Below are positions 1 through 6,498 of a stretch of DNA of 19,798 nucleotides, one piece after another. Made by a program: the position numbers and the translations under genes. Positions within the stretch are counted from its first letter, which is position 1. Each line of letters begins with the position of its first letter. The stretch is from positions 1 through 19,798 of the forward strand of contig CAVXSB010000019.1 of assembly GCA_963764315.1 (NCBI GenBank). Direction: 5' to 3'. This stretch comes from DATLWN01 sp963764315 (GTDB taxonomy: Bacteria > Pseudomonadota > Zetaproteobacteria > Mariprofundales > Mariprofundaceae). The notes under the pieces were generated by a model. That model searched no databases. It saw only the letters and a list, made by a program, of their open reading frames with translations, and was not told the DNA's origin.

Positions 1-102
1 CTGCGGCAGATGCTCATCGAAGCATATATCGACGACGCTGCCACGCACCGAGGCGACCACGCCCGAGTTCCCTAAACGGGCTTTGCTCGGTGCGGCGCTC
101 AT
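1..102 (-). CDS. atpD: F1 ATP synthase beta subunit, N-terminal fragment (alternate/N-ATPase type)
   Basis: Only the first 34 codons are present; the gene leaves the window at base 1. The reading frame gives MSAAPSKARLGNSGVVASVR, then GSVVDICFDEHLPQ. The pattern G-x-V-x-x-V-R-G-S-V-V-D-x-x-F-x-x-x-L-P is the first beta-strand region of F1 beta subunits; alpha subunits differ here. The start ATG overlaps the phosphoketolase stop as ATGA (99-102), so translation is probably coupled. The alternate F1Fo (N-ATPase) operon is known to begin with its beta gene, and a phosphoketolase/acetate kinase pair upstream fits a laterally mobile energy module better than the housekeeping atp operon, where beta follows gamma. 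The assignment to N-ATPase is inferred from this position; the fragment itself only shows an F1 beta N-terminus. Confidence 0.75.
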   Translation of the reverse strand, partial: MSAAPSKARLGNSGVVASVRGSVVDICFDEHLPQ

Positions 103-2468
103 ACAGTTGATCTCTTCCATCGCCAATTGCGAATCTCCGGCATATCGCGTCCTTCCTTCGCGATGTACTGCCTATGCTCGATCAGCTTGTCCTTGAGCCG
201 CTGCTTCAGGTAGATGCCCTTGTCGCCGGTCTGCGGCAGGCGGTCGATGGTGTCCATCACCAGATGGAAGCGATCCAGCTCGTTCAGCACCGTCATGTCG
301 AAGGGGGTGGTGATCGTGCCCTCTTCCTTGTAGCCGCGAACGTGAATATTGCGGTGATTGGTGCGGCGGTAGGTCAGCCGGTGGATCAACCACGGGTAGG
401 CATGGTAGGCGAAGATCACCGGCTTATCCCGGGTGAACAACTCGTCGAAATCCATGTCGCTCAAACCGTGCGGATGTTCGCTGGGCGGCTGCAGCTTCAT
501 GAGGTCGACGACGTTGACCACGCGAATCTTCAGGTCGGGCAGATGCTCGCGCAGGATGGAAACGGCAGCCAGCGTCTCCAGCGTGGGCACGTCGCCGCAG
601 CAGGCCATCACCACGTCGGGTGCCGCGGCCTGGTCGTTACTGGCCCACTGCCAGATGCCGATGCCCTCGCTGCAGTGCTTGACGGCGGCGTCCATGGTCA
701 GCCATTGCGGCGCCGGGTGTTTGCCCGCAACCACAACATTGACGTAATGGCGGCTCTCAAGGCAATGATCCATCACCGACAGCAGGCAATTGGCATCCGG
801 CGGAAAATAGACCCGCACGACCTCGGCTTTCTTGTTCACCACATGGTCGATGAAACCGGGATCCTGATGGGTGAAGCCGTTGTGATCCTGGCGCCAGACA
901 TGGGAGGTCAGCAGATAGTTGAGCGAGGCGATCTTGCGCCGCCACGGCAGGTGCGCGGTGACCTTCAACCACTTGGCGTGCTGGTTGAACATCGAATCGA
1001 TGATGTGGATGAACGCTTCATAGCAGTTGAACAGACCGTGGCGCCCGGTAAGCAGGTAACCCTCGAGCCAGCCTTCGCTCTGGTGCTCGCTGAGCATTTC
1101 CATCACACGCCCGCTGGGCGCGAGGAATTCGTCGTTGGGAACGGTCGCCCCATCCCACTGGCGATTCGTCACTTCAAACAGCGCCTCCAAACCGTTGGAG
1201 AGCGTCTCGTCGGGACCGAACACCCGGAAATTCCGCTGCTCGCTGTTCAGCTTCGCAATATCGCGCAGAAACGGCCCGAGCACATGGGTATCGCCGATAC
1301 CGGGGGCGCCGGGCACGGGCACGTCGGCAGCGTAATCGCGGAAATCCGGCATGCGCAGGTCGCGCAGCAGCATGCCGCCGTTGGCATGGGGGTTCGCGCC
1401 CATACGTCGTTCGCCTTCAGGTGCCAGTTCGGCCAGTTCCGGCTTCAGGCCGCCCTCGGCGTCGAAGAGTTCCTCCGGCCGGTAGCTCCGCATCCAGTCT
1501 TCCAGCAGCTTGAGGTGCTCGGGTTTCTTGTCCGGATGGAGCGGCACCTGGTGCGCGCGGAACGTTCCCTCGATCTGCAAGCCGTCGACCACCTTCGGTC
1601 CGGTCCAGCCCTTGGGCGAGTTGAGGACGATCATCGGCCAGCGCGGGCGCGCGAGATCGCCGCGGACACGGGCGTCCTGCTGGATCTTTTTGATCTGCTC
1701 CACCGCCGTGTCGAGGGCCGTAGCCATCGCCTCATGCATCAGCGCGGGGTCGTGACCCTCGACAAAGATGGGGGTCCAGCCATAACCGCGTAACAACTGT
1801 TCCAGTTCTTCATGTTCGATCCGAGCAAGTATGGTCGGGTTGGAAATCTTGTAGCCGTTCAGATGCAGGATCGGCAGCACCGCGCCATCGGTGGCCGCAT
1901 CGAGAAACTTGTTGGAATGCCAGGAAGTGGCCAGCGGCCCCGTCTCCGCCTCGCCGTCGCCGACGACACAGGCAACGATGAGATCGGGATTGTCGAATAC
2001 CGCACCGAAGGAATGGCTGAGCGAATAGCCCAACTCGCCGCCCTCGTGGATCGAGCCCGGGCACTCCGGCGAGGCATGGCTGGGAATACCGCCGGGGAAC
2101 GAGAACTGTTTGAACAGTTTCTGCAACCCCGCCTCATCCTGGCTGATGTTCGGATAGGTCTCGCTGTAGGTGCCCTCCAGATACGTGTTTCCGACCACCG
2201 CCGGACCGCCGTGCCCGGGACCTGAAACGTAGATCATGTTGAGGTCGTATTTTTTGATGATCCGGTTCAAATGCGCATAAATGAAGTTCTGCCCGGGAGT
2301 CGTGCCCCAATGTCCCAGCAGCATGTGCTTCACATCCGCGAGTGCCAGCGGTCGTTTCAGCAATGGATTGTCGTACAGAAAAATCTGACCGACCGACAGG
2401 TAGTTGGCGGCGCGCCAATAGGCGTCGATCTTGCCCAGCTGCTCCGGTGAAAGCGTTTTGATCTCCAT
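99..2468 (-). CDS. xpk: Xylulose-5-phosphate/fructose-6-phosphate phosphoketolase
   Basis: This ThDP enzyme splits xylulose-5-P (or fructose-6-P) with phosphate into acetyl-phosphate plus glyceraldehyde-3-P (or erythrose-4-P) in the cytoplasm. The product is 789 aa, the usual family length. Visible motifs, numbered from the chosen start: GHWGTTPG (52-59), VSGPGHGGP (81-89), PSHASPECPGSIHEGGELG (129-147), the ThDP/Mg motif GDGEAETG (170-177), LNGYKIS (203-209), GTFRAHQVP (301-309), EHQSEGWLEGYLLTGRHG (461-478) and RQDHNGFTHQDPG (526-538). All the expected active-site histidine segments are present, so it should be active. The frame is open to 2507, but that would overlap ackA; the ATG at 2468 has a GGAGA ribosome site 8 nt upstream and starts 19 bp after the ackA stop. 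It overlaps the downstream atpD start by 4 bp. Confidence 0.95.
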   Translation of the reverse strand: MEIKTLSPEQLGKIDAYWRAANYLSVGQIFLYDNPLLKRPLALADVKHMLLGHWGTTPGQNFIYAHLNRIIKKYDLNMIYVSGPGHGGPAVVGNTYLEGTYSETYPNISQDEAGLQKLFKQFSFPGGIPSHASPECPGSIHEGGELGYSLSHSFGAVFDNPDLIVACVVGDGEAETGPLATSWHSNKFLDAATDGAVLPILHLNGYKISNPTILARIEHEELEQLLRGYGWTPIFVEGHDPALMHEAMATALDTAVEQIKKIQQDARVRGDLARPRWPMIVLNSPKGWTGPKVVDGLQIEGTFRAHQVPLHPDKKPEHLKLLEDWMRSYRPEELFDAEGGLKPELAELAPEGERRMGANPHANGGMLLRDLRMPDFRDYAADVPVPGAPGIGDTHVLGPFLRDIAKLNSEQRNFRVFGPDETLSNGLEALFEVTNRQWDGATVPNDEFLAPSGRVMEMLSEHQSEGWLEGYLLTGRHGLFNCYEAFIHIIDSMFNQHAKWLKVTAHLPWRRKIASLNYLLTSHVWRQDHNGFTHQDPGFIDHVVNKKAEVVRVYFPPDANCLLSVMDHCLESRHYVNVVVAGKHPAPQWLTMDAAVKHCSEGIGIWQWASNDQAAAPDVVMACCGDVPTLETLAAVSILREHLPDLKIRVVNVVDLMKLQPPSEHPHGLSDMDFDELFTRDKPVIFAYHAYPWLIHRLTYRRTNHRNIHVRGYKEEGTITTPFDMTVLNELDRFHLVMDTIDRLPQTGDKGIYLKQRLKDKLIEHRQYIAKEGRDMPEIRNWRWKRSTV

Positions 2469-2487
2469 GCCTGCATTCTCCATTTTT

Positions 2488-3699
2488 TCAGCCAAGACCG
2501 AGAACATCGCAAACCGTCTTGGCGATCATGTATTCCTCGTCCGTGCGCATGACGCGGACCGTAACCCGGCCGGCCACCGCGGAAATTACGCCCTCATTCG
2601 CTGCGTTTTGTTTTTCTTCGAGTTCGACGCCAAGGAATCCCAGTCCTTCGCAGATTCGCGCACGAACCGAGGGCGCGTTCTCTCCGATGCCGCCGGTAAA
2701 CACCAGGGTGTCCAGCCCGCCCAGCGCCGCGGCATATGCGCCGATCCGTTTCTTGATCTGATAGCAGAACAACGCGACCGCTTCAGCGGCGCGCTCATCA
2801 TGCGCCTCGCCCTCCAGCAGATCGCGCATGTCGGAACTGCTCTCCGACACGCCGAGCAGCCCTGAGCGGGAATTGACCATTTCGTTGAATTGCTTCGCGC
2901 TCATGTTTTCGCTGCGCGCCAGATACCACACCAACCCTGGATCGAGATCGCCCGAGCGGGTGCTCATCGGCACCCCGGCTGCCGGAGTGAACCCCATGCT
3001 GGTATCGATGCTCTTGCCGTCGCGCACTGCCGCCAGGCTCGCGCCATTGCCGAGGTGTGCGAGGATCACGCGTCCCTTTGTTGCAGCCGGGTCGCCGAGA
3101 CGGGCGAGTTCTCCCATCAGGAATTCATATGACAAGCCGTGAAATCCGTAGCGTCTTATGCCCTGCGCCTCATAGCGACGCGGAATCGGCAGCAGCTGTG
3201 CCACGCGAGGGAGATCATGATGGAAGGCCGTGTCGAAACACGCCACCTGCTTCAGATCCGGGAAGCGGCGCTGAAACGCCTCGGTCAAAAGGATCTCCTC
3301 CGGCAGATGTTCCGGATCGAACGGGCTGAGCCGGTGCAACTCATCGATCATTTCCGCAGTGATCACTTGCGGCTCGCTATACTTCGGCCCGCCGTGCACC
3401 ACACGATGCCCCACCGCGGTCAGAGCCTCCTGACCGCTGCGTTCCTCGACCCAGTCCATCAGCGCTTCCACCGCCACAGTATGATCAGGCGCTTTCACAG
3501 ACCGCGAAACGTCGTCCGTCTGACGCAAGCCTTGCACCCGCAAGCTGGCATCCGGCAGACCGATACGCTCGATCCCGCCCTCCACAATACGCTGTAGAGA
3601 ATTCCCGACCTCGAACAGCGCGAACTTGATGCTCGACGAGCCGCCGTTGATCGTCAGGATGCGTGGGGTAGCTGGTTTTATGGATGCGTCAATCGTCAT
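2488..3699 (-). CDS. ackA: Acetate kinase
   Basis: Acetate kinase interconverts acetyl-phosphate + ADP and acetate + ATP. The 403-aa product has the full ASKHA-fold set: ILTINGGSSSIKFALFE (14-30), the substrate-site HRVVHGG, CFDTAFHHDLP, YGFHGLSYEF, the phosphate loop LAHLGNGASL, DTSMGFTPAAGVPMSTRSGD, and the C-terminal VFTGGIGENAPSVR. Length is normal and nothing is missing. Its start overlaps the end of the HAD gene by 11 bp, and phosphoketolase follows 19 bp after its stop, so it lies inside one operon. Placed directly before phosphoketolase, its likely job is to harvest the acetyl-phosphate as ATP. The ATG at 3699 is the natural start, with 13 residues before the conserved first strand. 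Confidence 0.96.
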   Translation of the reverse strand: MTIDASIKPATPRILTINGGSSSIKFALFEVGNSLQRIVEGGIERIGLPDASLRVQGLRQTDDVSRSVKAPDHTVAVEALMDWVEERSGQEALTAVGHRVVHGGPKYSEPQVITAEMIDELHRLSPFDPEHLPEEILLTEAFQRRFPDLKQVACFDTAFHHDLPRVAQLLPIPRRYEAQGIRRYGFHGLSYEFLMGELARLGDPAATKGRVILAHLGNGASLAAVRDGKSIDTSMGFTPAAGVPMSTRSGDLDPGLVWYLARSENMSAKQFNEMVNSRSGLLGVSESSSDMRDLLEGEAHDERAAEAVALFCYQIKKRIGAYAAALGGLDTLVFTGGIGENAPSVRARICEGLGFLGVELEEKQNAANEGVISAVAGRVTVRVMRTDEEYMIAKTVCDVLGLG

Positions 3700-4315
3700 T
3701 CCGTAATCCGAACGAAGCCAGCTTCACGCACGTAGACTGGTAATCCGTATGCAGAACACATTGAATCTCCAAACCTTCCGCAATCCGGACGAACATCGGG
3801 GTGTTTTCAATATAGACGATCTGCCGTGCTGGTGTCTGGACAATGTCCAGCGCCAGCCGAAAGATCTCCACGTCCGGCTTGCGGACGTGGACGAAGCAGG
3901 AGGAAATGAAGGCATCCACAAACCCGTCCAGCTTGAACTTGCGAATCCGATAATCGTTCAACTCGCGCCCTTCGTTGCTGACCACGGCGATCTTCAGTCC
4001 GTACTTTGCCTTGAGCTTACGGACCAGCTTGAGCATCTGCGGGTCAGGTTGCGATTGCGCGAACATGAAGCTCCGAAACTGATCACGGGTGAACGCTCGC
4101 TCACGGTGGAAAACCACCCGAGCCAGATATTCATCGAGCGTAAGCCTTCCCTCCTCATAGACGGCGGAGTTCAGCTGATGCCGCTCCTCCAGCCCGTCCC
4201 ACGCCAGCCCGAATCTAGCTGCCGCCCGCTGGCGGGCATGATGGTCCCAACCGTTGGTGAGCAGGACGCCTCCGATATCCAGAAATAACGTCGTGATTGG
4301 GCTTGCTCTCTTCAC
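3689..4315 (-). CDS. HAD-like hydrolase, first gene of the phosphoketolase operon
   Basis: A haloacid-dehalogenase superfamily protein of about 208 aa. Motif I is LFLDIGGVLLTNGWD (nucleophile Asp13, with Gly where many phosphatases have a second Asp). Motif II is VVSNEGRE (Ser113). Motif III is the Lys of VRKPDVE (Lys146). Motif IV reads YIENTP, with Glu170 where IDD is usual. The substrate is unknown; a sugar-phosphate phosphatase related to the DxG subgroup is a fair guess. The frame is open to a GTG at 4342, but I prefer the GTG at 4315. It has GGAGGG just upstream (4319-4324 on the minus strand), and an AT-rich probable promoter lies at 4345-4358, too close to the earlier GTG. The stop overlaps ackA by 11 bp. 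Confidence 0.8.
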   Translation of the reverse strand: MKRASPITTLFLDIGGVLLTNGWDHHARQRAAARFGLAWDGLEERHQLNSAVYEEGRLTLDEYLARVVFHRERAFTRDQFRSFMFAQSQPDPQMLKLVRKLKAKYGLKIAVVSNEGRELNDYRIRKFKLDGFVDAFISSCFVHVRKPDVEIFRLALDIVQTPARQIVYIENTPMFVRIAEGLEIQCVLHTDYQSTCVKLASFGLRNDD

Positions 4316-4344
4316 CGACCCTCCATCAACGTCATGTTCCACCC

Positions 4345-4358
4345 TTTATATATTTATA
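4345..4358 (-). promoter_or_regulatory. AT-rich candidate -10 region of the HAD-ackA-xpk-atpD operon
   Basis: On the minus strand this reads TATAAATATATAAA, a strikingly AT-rich stretch in GC-rich surroundings. It lies about 30-40 bp upstream of the preferred HAD start. It contains good -10 hexamers (TATAAA, TATATA), but I do not see a convincing -35 at the right distance. The position fits a single promoter serving the whole leftward operon. Confidence 0.35.
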
Positions 4359-4411
4359 TGGAAGCATTTGGCGCACCATCAGATTAATGGCCACCATCAC
4401 TGTGTAGTACA

Positions 4412-4456
4412 CTCCGAAGGCTGAGGCCAGAGGTTCGAACCCTCTACCACGCGCCA
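4412..4456 (+). repeat. tRNA-Arg(CCG) 3'-part, direct repeat copy 1 (att-like)
   Basis: The 45 bp run from the anticodon loop (CTCCGAA) through the variable region and a perfect T arm (AGAGG TTCGAAC CCTCT) to the CCA end of a tRNA-Arg(CCG)-like gene. No D arm or 5' acceptor strand precedes it. A second copy at 4674-4718 matches at 41 of 45 positions by eye and lies in the same orientation. Tyrosine-recombinase elements often recreate exactly this part of a tRNA gene at their ends, so this may be an attachment-site relic. No integrase is in the window. Confidence 0.6.
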
Positions 4457-4523
4457 TCTTTCCTTGTATCTCCATGAAAAATCGGTGATGAGCCGGCGCT
4501 GCCGCGAACCCGCGATCTTATCG

Positions 4524-4648
4524 CTAGACGAAGTGGCCGAGCCGCTGCGACAGTTCCTGGCCTACCTGCTGCAACAGCGTCACCCAGGAATCCTTCCGGC
4601 GCTCGCGCGGGGCCGAGATCGACAGGTCCGCCACCGCGACGCCGCGGC
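4524..4648 (-). pseudogene. Decayed duplicate of the IclR-type regulator C-terminus
   Basis: On the minus strand this encodes a shortened version of the last ~40 residues of the intact regulator at 5627-6394. The fragment reads SISAPRERRKDSWVTLLQQV, then GQELSQRLGHFV and a TAG stop. The intact protein has SISAPRERRKDAWVAVLQQA, then GQDLSQRLGHFGQRDKNA. About 115 nucleotides align with roughly 80-85% identity by eye against 5651-5770, including the invariant stretch cgctcgcgcggggccgagat. There is no upstream coding part. The copy ends abruptly where the tRNA-like sequence begins, so it is a fragment brought in or left behind by recombination. Confidence 0.7.
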
Positions 4649-4718
4649 TTAGCTCAGCTGGATAGCGCGTTCGCTCCGAAGGCTGAGGCCAGATGTTCGA
4701 ATCCTCTTCCGCGCGCCA
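4642..4718 (+). pseudogene. Degenerate tRNA-Arg-like sequence (direct repeat copy 2)
   Basis: It contains TAGCTCAGCTGGATAGCGC (a D-arm pattern), CTCCGAAGG (anticodon region, CCG) and GTTCGAATCC followed by a GCGCGCCA end, so all tRNA landmarks occur in order. It does not fold cleanly. The 5' anticodon strand seems one base short, the T stem has one mismatch (AGATG/CCTCT), and the acceptor pairs only partly (CGCGG with CCGCG, shifted by one base). I read it as a dead tRNA-Arg(CCG) gene or a hybrid formed by recombination. Bases 4674-4718 are the second copy of the 45-bp repeat. Confidence 0.55.
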
Positions 4719-4745
4719 TTTGCCCCCACCATACCCATTTCCCGT

Positions 4746-5570
4746 TCAGAACGCATAACCGATGCCCGCCGATACGGTGGTGTACTGGGTCGAGCTGTCC
4801 GGTTCCCAATAGGTGCTCGCACCGATGACGTGCAGCCCGCTCATGCCGTACTTGAAGCCGGTCCAGTCGAAGCTGACATGCATGTGCACGCCCATGCCCA
4901 GGGCATAGTCACTGGCGATGCCGGCGTTGTAGATACTGGAGTTGCCGAGATTGTCAGCAAACCCGGTGGTGCCGGCGACATCGATGTGGGACGAGAACGT
5001 CTGCCCGGCCATCGCATGCTCGGACAGCACCAGGCCAGGCAGGATCTCCGCCTGCGCCAGCAGGCCCGCACCCCAGTAGTTGTGCCGATAGGTCTCACCA
5101 GAGTTAACGCCGCGGAACCAGCGATGACGGCCGATCTCGGCATAGGGGGTGAGCATGAAGTTGTCGCCCAGGGTGAAGCCCATGCCGAGGCGCGCCCGGT
5201 AGTCGGTCAGCGTCGCCACATCTGAGCCGACAACGGAGCCATAGGCACCGCCACCGATCGGAGCCCCGACATAGCGGGTATAGCCGTCGACATGGCGGTA
5301 GCGCAGGTCGAGATAGGCGTTTTCGAACAGGACGTTGCCCATGGCGCTGAGGTCGAAGGCATAGCCGGGAACGGATCCCTTCTCGGTATCGAGCAGGCCG
5401 GTCTGCGTGCCCAGGGTGCCATTGCCGGTCTCGCTGTAGTCGACATGGGTCGAGACCTGTTCGATGGCGAACTGGTTGTTCGAGGCCCGGATCACGTCGT
5501 TGCCGGCATACGCCGGTGCGGCGGTCAGCATCAGCGAAGCCGAAGCCAAGACCATGGACAGACGTTTCAT
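4746..5570 (-). CDS. Outer-membrane beta-barrel protein, function unknown
   Basis: A 274-aa exported protein. It opens with MKRLSMVLASASLMLTAAPA and a probable signal-peptidase cut after AYA. The mature part is rich in alternating aromatic/Gly strands (YLDLRYRHVDGYTRY, YRARLGMGFTLGDNFMLTPY, VHMHVSFDWTGFKYGMSG) and ends in VSAGIGYAF. A C-terminal aromatic is the usual BAM-recognition signal, so a barrel of roughly 8-12 strands is likely. The frame extends to a GTG at 5600, but the ATG at 5570 starts the signal peptide and has GGTGGGG about 6 nt upstream. It follows the regulator gene in the same direction after 56 bp and may share its transcript. I do not recognise the family; a porin-like or adhesin-like role cannot be told from the sequence. 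Confidence 0.75.
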   Translation of the reverse strand: MKRLSMVLASASLMLTAAPAYAGNDVIRASNNQFAIEQVSTHVDYSETGNGTLGTQTGLLDTEKGSVPGYAFDLSAMGNVLFENAYLDLRYRHVDGYTRYVGAPIGGGAYGSVVGSDVATLTDYRARLGMGFTLGDNFMLTPYAEIGRHRWFRGVNSGETYRHNYWGAGLLAQAEILPGLVLSEHAMAGQTFSSHIDVAGTTGFADNLGNSSIYNAGIASDYALGMGVHMHVSFDWTGFKYGMSGLHVIGASTYWEPDSSTQYTTVSAGIGYAF

Positions 5571-5626
5571 CGCACACCCCACCGGGAACAGGATGACCAC
5601 ATCATGCCTTAGACATGGGGAATGGA

Positions 5627-6394
5627 TTAAGCGTTTTTATCCCGCTGGCCGAAATGACCGAGGCGCTGCGACAGATCCTGGCCGGCCTGCTGCAGCACGG
5701 CCACCCAGGCATCCTTCCGCCGCTCGCGCGGGGCCGAGATCGACAGGCCGGCCACCGCCACCCCGCCGGCGTCGCGCACCAGCACGCCGATGCAGCCGAC
5801 GCCGATCTCAGCCTCCTCGTCGTCGAAGGCATAGCCCTGAGCCCTGGCCTGCCCGGCCGCCTGGCACAGCCGATCGGCATCGGTGATGGTGTTGGCTGTA
5901 TACGCCGGAAGGCCGGTGCGCCGGGCGTAATCGAGGCAGGCCTGGGCCGTGCCCTCGCCGAGCATCAGCTTGCCCACCGCCGTCACGTGCAGCGGGGCAC
6001 GGCTGCCGATGACCTGTTCCACCCGCATCAGGCGGTTCGAGATCTGGCGCTCCACATAGATGACCTCGTCCCCCTCGCGCATGGTCAGGTTGACGGTCTC
6101 ACCGGTCTGATCGCGCAGCCTGGCCATGATCGGCAGCGCCGCCTGGCGCAGGTCGACCTGCTCCCCGGCCCGAGCGGCATAGCGCATCAGGCCACTGCCC
6201 AGCACATAGGCGCCGCTGCCGTCCCGCGCCACCCAACCGTGACTCTGCAAGGAAGCCAGGATGCGGAAGGCCGTGGAACTGTGCAGCCCGGTCTCGGCGG
6301 CCAGGATCTTCAGGCCGGCATGGCCGTGGCGTGCCAGCGCGTCCAGCAGGGATGCCGTGCGGTCGATGACCTGGATACCCGAATCGTTGCCCAT
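5627..6394 (-). CDS. IclR-family transcriptional regulator
   Basis: A 255-aa regulator with the IclR layout. The N-terminal winged helix-turn-helix is at about 8-65 (QVIDRTASLLDALARHGHAG, ILAAETGLHSSTAFRILASL). The effector-binding domain runs from about 75 to 250 (GETVNLTMREGDEVIYVERQ, PLHVTAVGKLMLG, EEAEIGVGCIGVLVRDAGG, VAVAGLSISAPRERR). IclR effector domains typically bind small organic acids. It is transcribed away from the ThDP enzyme/DUF1537 kinase/glycolate oxidase operon across a 104-bp gap with two inverted repeats. It is therefore the likely local regulator of that operon, and a glycolate-, glyoxylate- or acid-sugar-like ligand is my inference. The ATG at 6394 follows TGGGGCG, a weak ribosome site. 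A broken copy of its 3' end lies at 4524-4648. Confidence 0.9.
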   Translation of the reverse strand: MGNDSGIQVIDRTASLLDALARHGHAGLKILAAETGLHSSTAFRILASLQSHGWVARDGSGAYVLGSGLMRYAARAGEQVDLRQAALPIMARLRDQTGETVNLTMREGDEVIYVERQISNRLMRVEQVIGSRAPLHVTAVGKLMLGEGTAQACLDYARRTGLPAYTANTITDADRLCQAAGQARAQGYAFDDEEAEIGVGCIGVLVRDAGGVAVAGLSISAPRERRKDAWVAVLQQAGQDLSQRLGHFGQRDKNA

Positions 6395-6410
6395 CGCCCC
6401 AGGCTATGCG

Positions 6411-6425
6411 TTTCGTATTATGAAA
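6411..6425. promoter_or_regulatory. Candidate IclR operator, inverted repeat 1
   Basis: TTTCGTATTATGAAA has TTTC/GAAA half-sites around a 7-bp AT-rich centre, similar in size and symmetry to sites of IclR-family proteins. It lies 17 bp upstream of the regulator start, where binding would also allow autorepression. On the minus strand the same bases include CATAAT, a possible -10 for the regulator. Confidence 0.4.
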
Positions 6426-6430
6426 TCAAT

Positions 6431-6450
6431 TCTGCATTGCGTAATGCGGA
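6431..6450. promoter_or_regulatory. Candidate operator, inverted repeat 2
   Basis: TCTGCATTGCGTAATGCGGA has perfect 5-bp arms (GCATT/AATGC) around GCGT, and the pairing extends outward (TC/GA) past one mismatch. It sits 5 bp from the first inverted repeat and about 50 bp upstream of the ThDP-enzyme start, a natural place for control of the rightward promoter. It could be a second IclR-type site or a site for another factor. Confidence 0.4.
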
Positions 6451-6498
6451 GCAAATCGGTAGGGTATGGTCCATATTGTGATTCCGAGGAGCAGCACC

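Larger units (their letters stand above)
4343..4745. other. Non-coding scar with tRNA and iclR remnants
   Basis: About 400 bp without an intact gene. In order it holds the AT-rich presumed promoter of the leftward operon, a tRNA-Arg 3'-end fragment (4412-4456), about 65 bp with nothing recognisable, a decayed copy of the end of the iclR-type gene (4524-4648), and a degenerate tRNA-like sequence (4642-4718). The last 27 bp before the outer-membrane protein gene show no clear terminator. The mixture of tRNA 3' repeats and duplicated gene debris is typical of an integration or excision scar. Confidence 0.6.

Noticed and set aside
174..1793. A 539-codon open frame on the plus strand opposite the phosphoketolase gene
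   Set aside because: It is the antisense shadow of a highly conserved gene in GC-rich DNA. The translation is rich in His/Arg/Gln/Val with no domain.
4464..4652. A 62-codon plus-strand ORF in the intergenic scar, similar to a plus-strand ORF at 5615
   Set aside because: The similarity is real but reflects the duplicated iclR 3' end read antisense; no evidence of a gene on this strand.
4674..4718. A functional tRNA-Ser(CGA), from reading CGA as anticodon in the loop TCCGAAG
   Set aside because: That reading lacks U33 and the long variable arm of tRNA-Ser; the sequence matches a damaged tRNA-Arg(CCG) much better.
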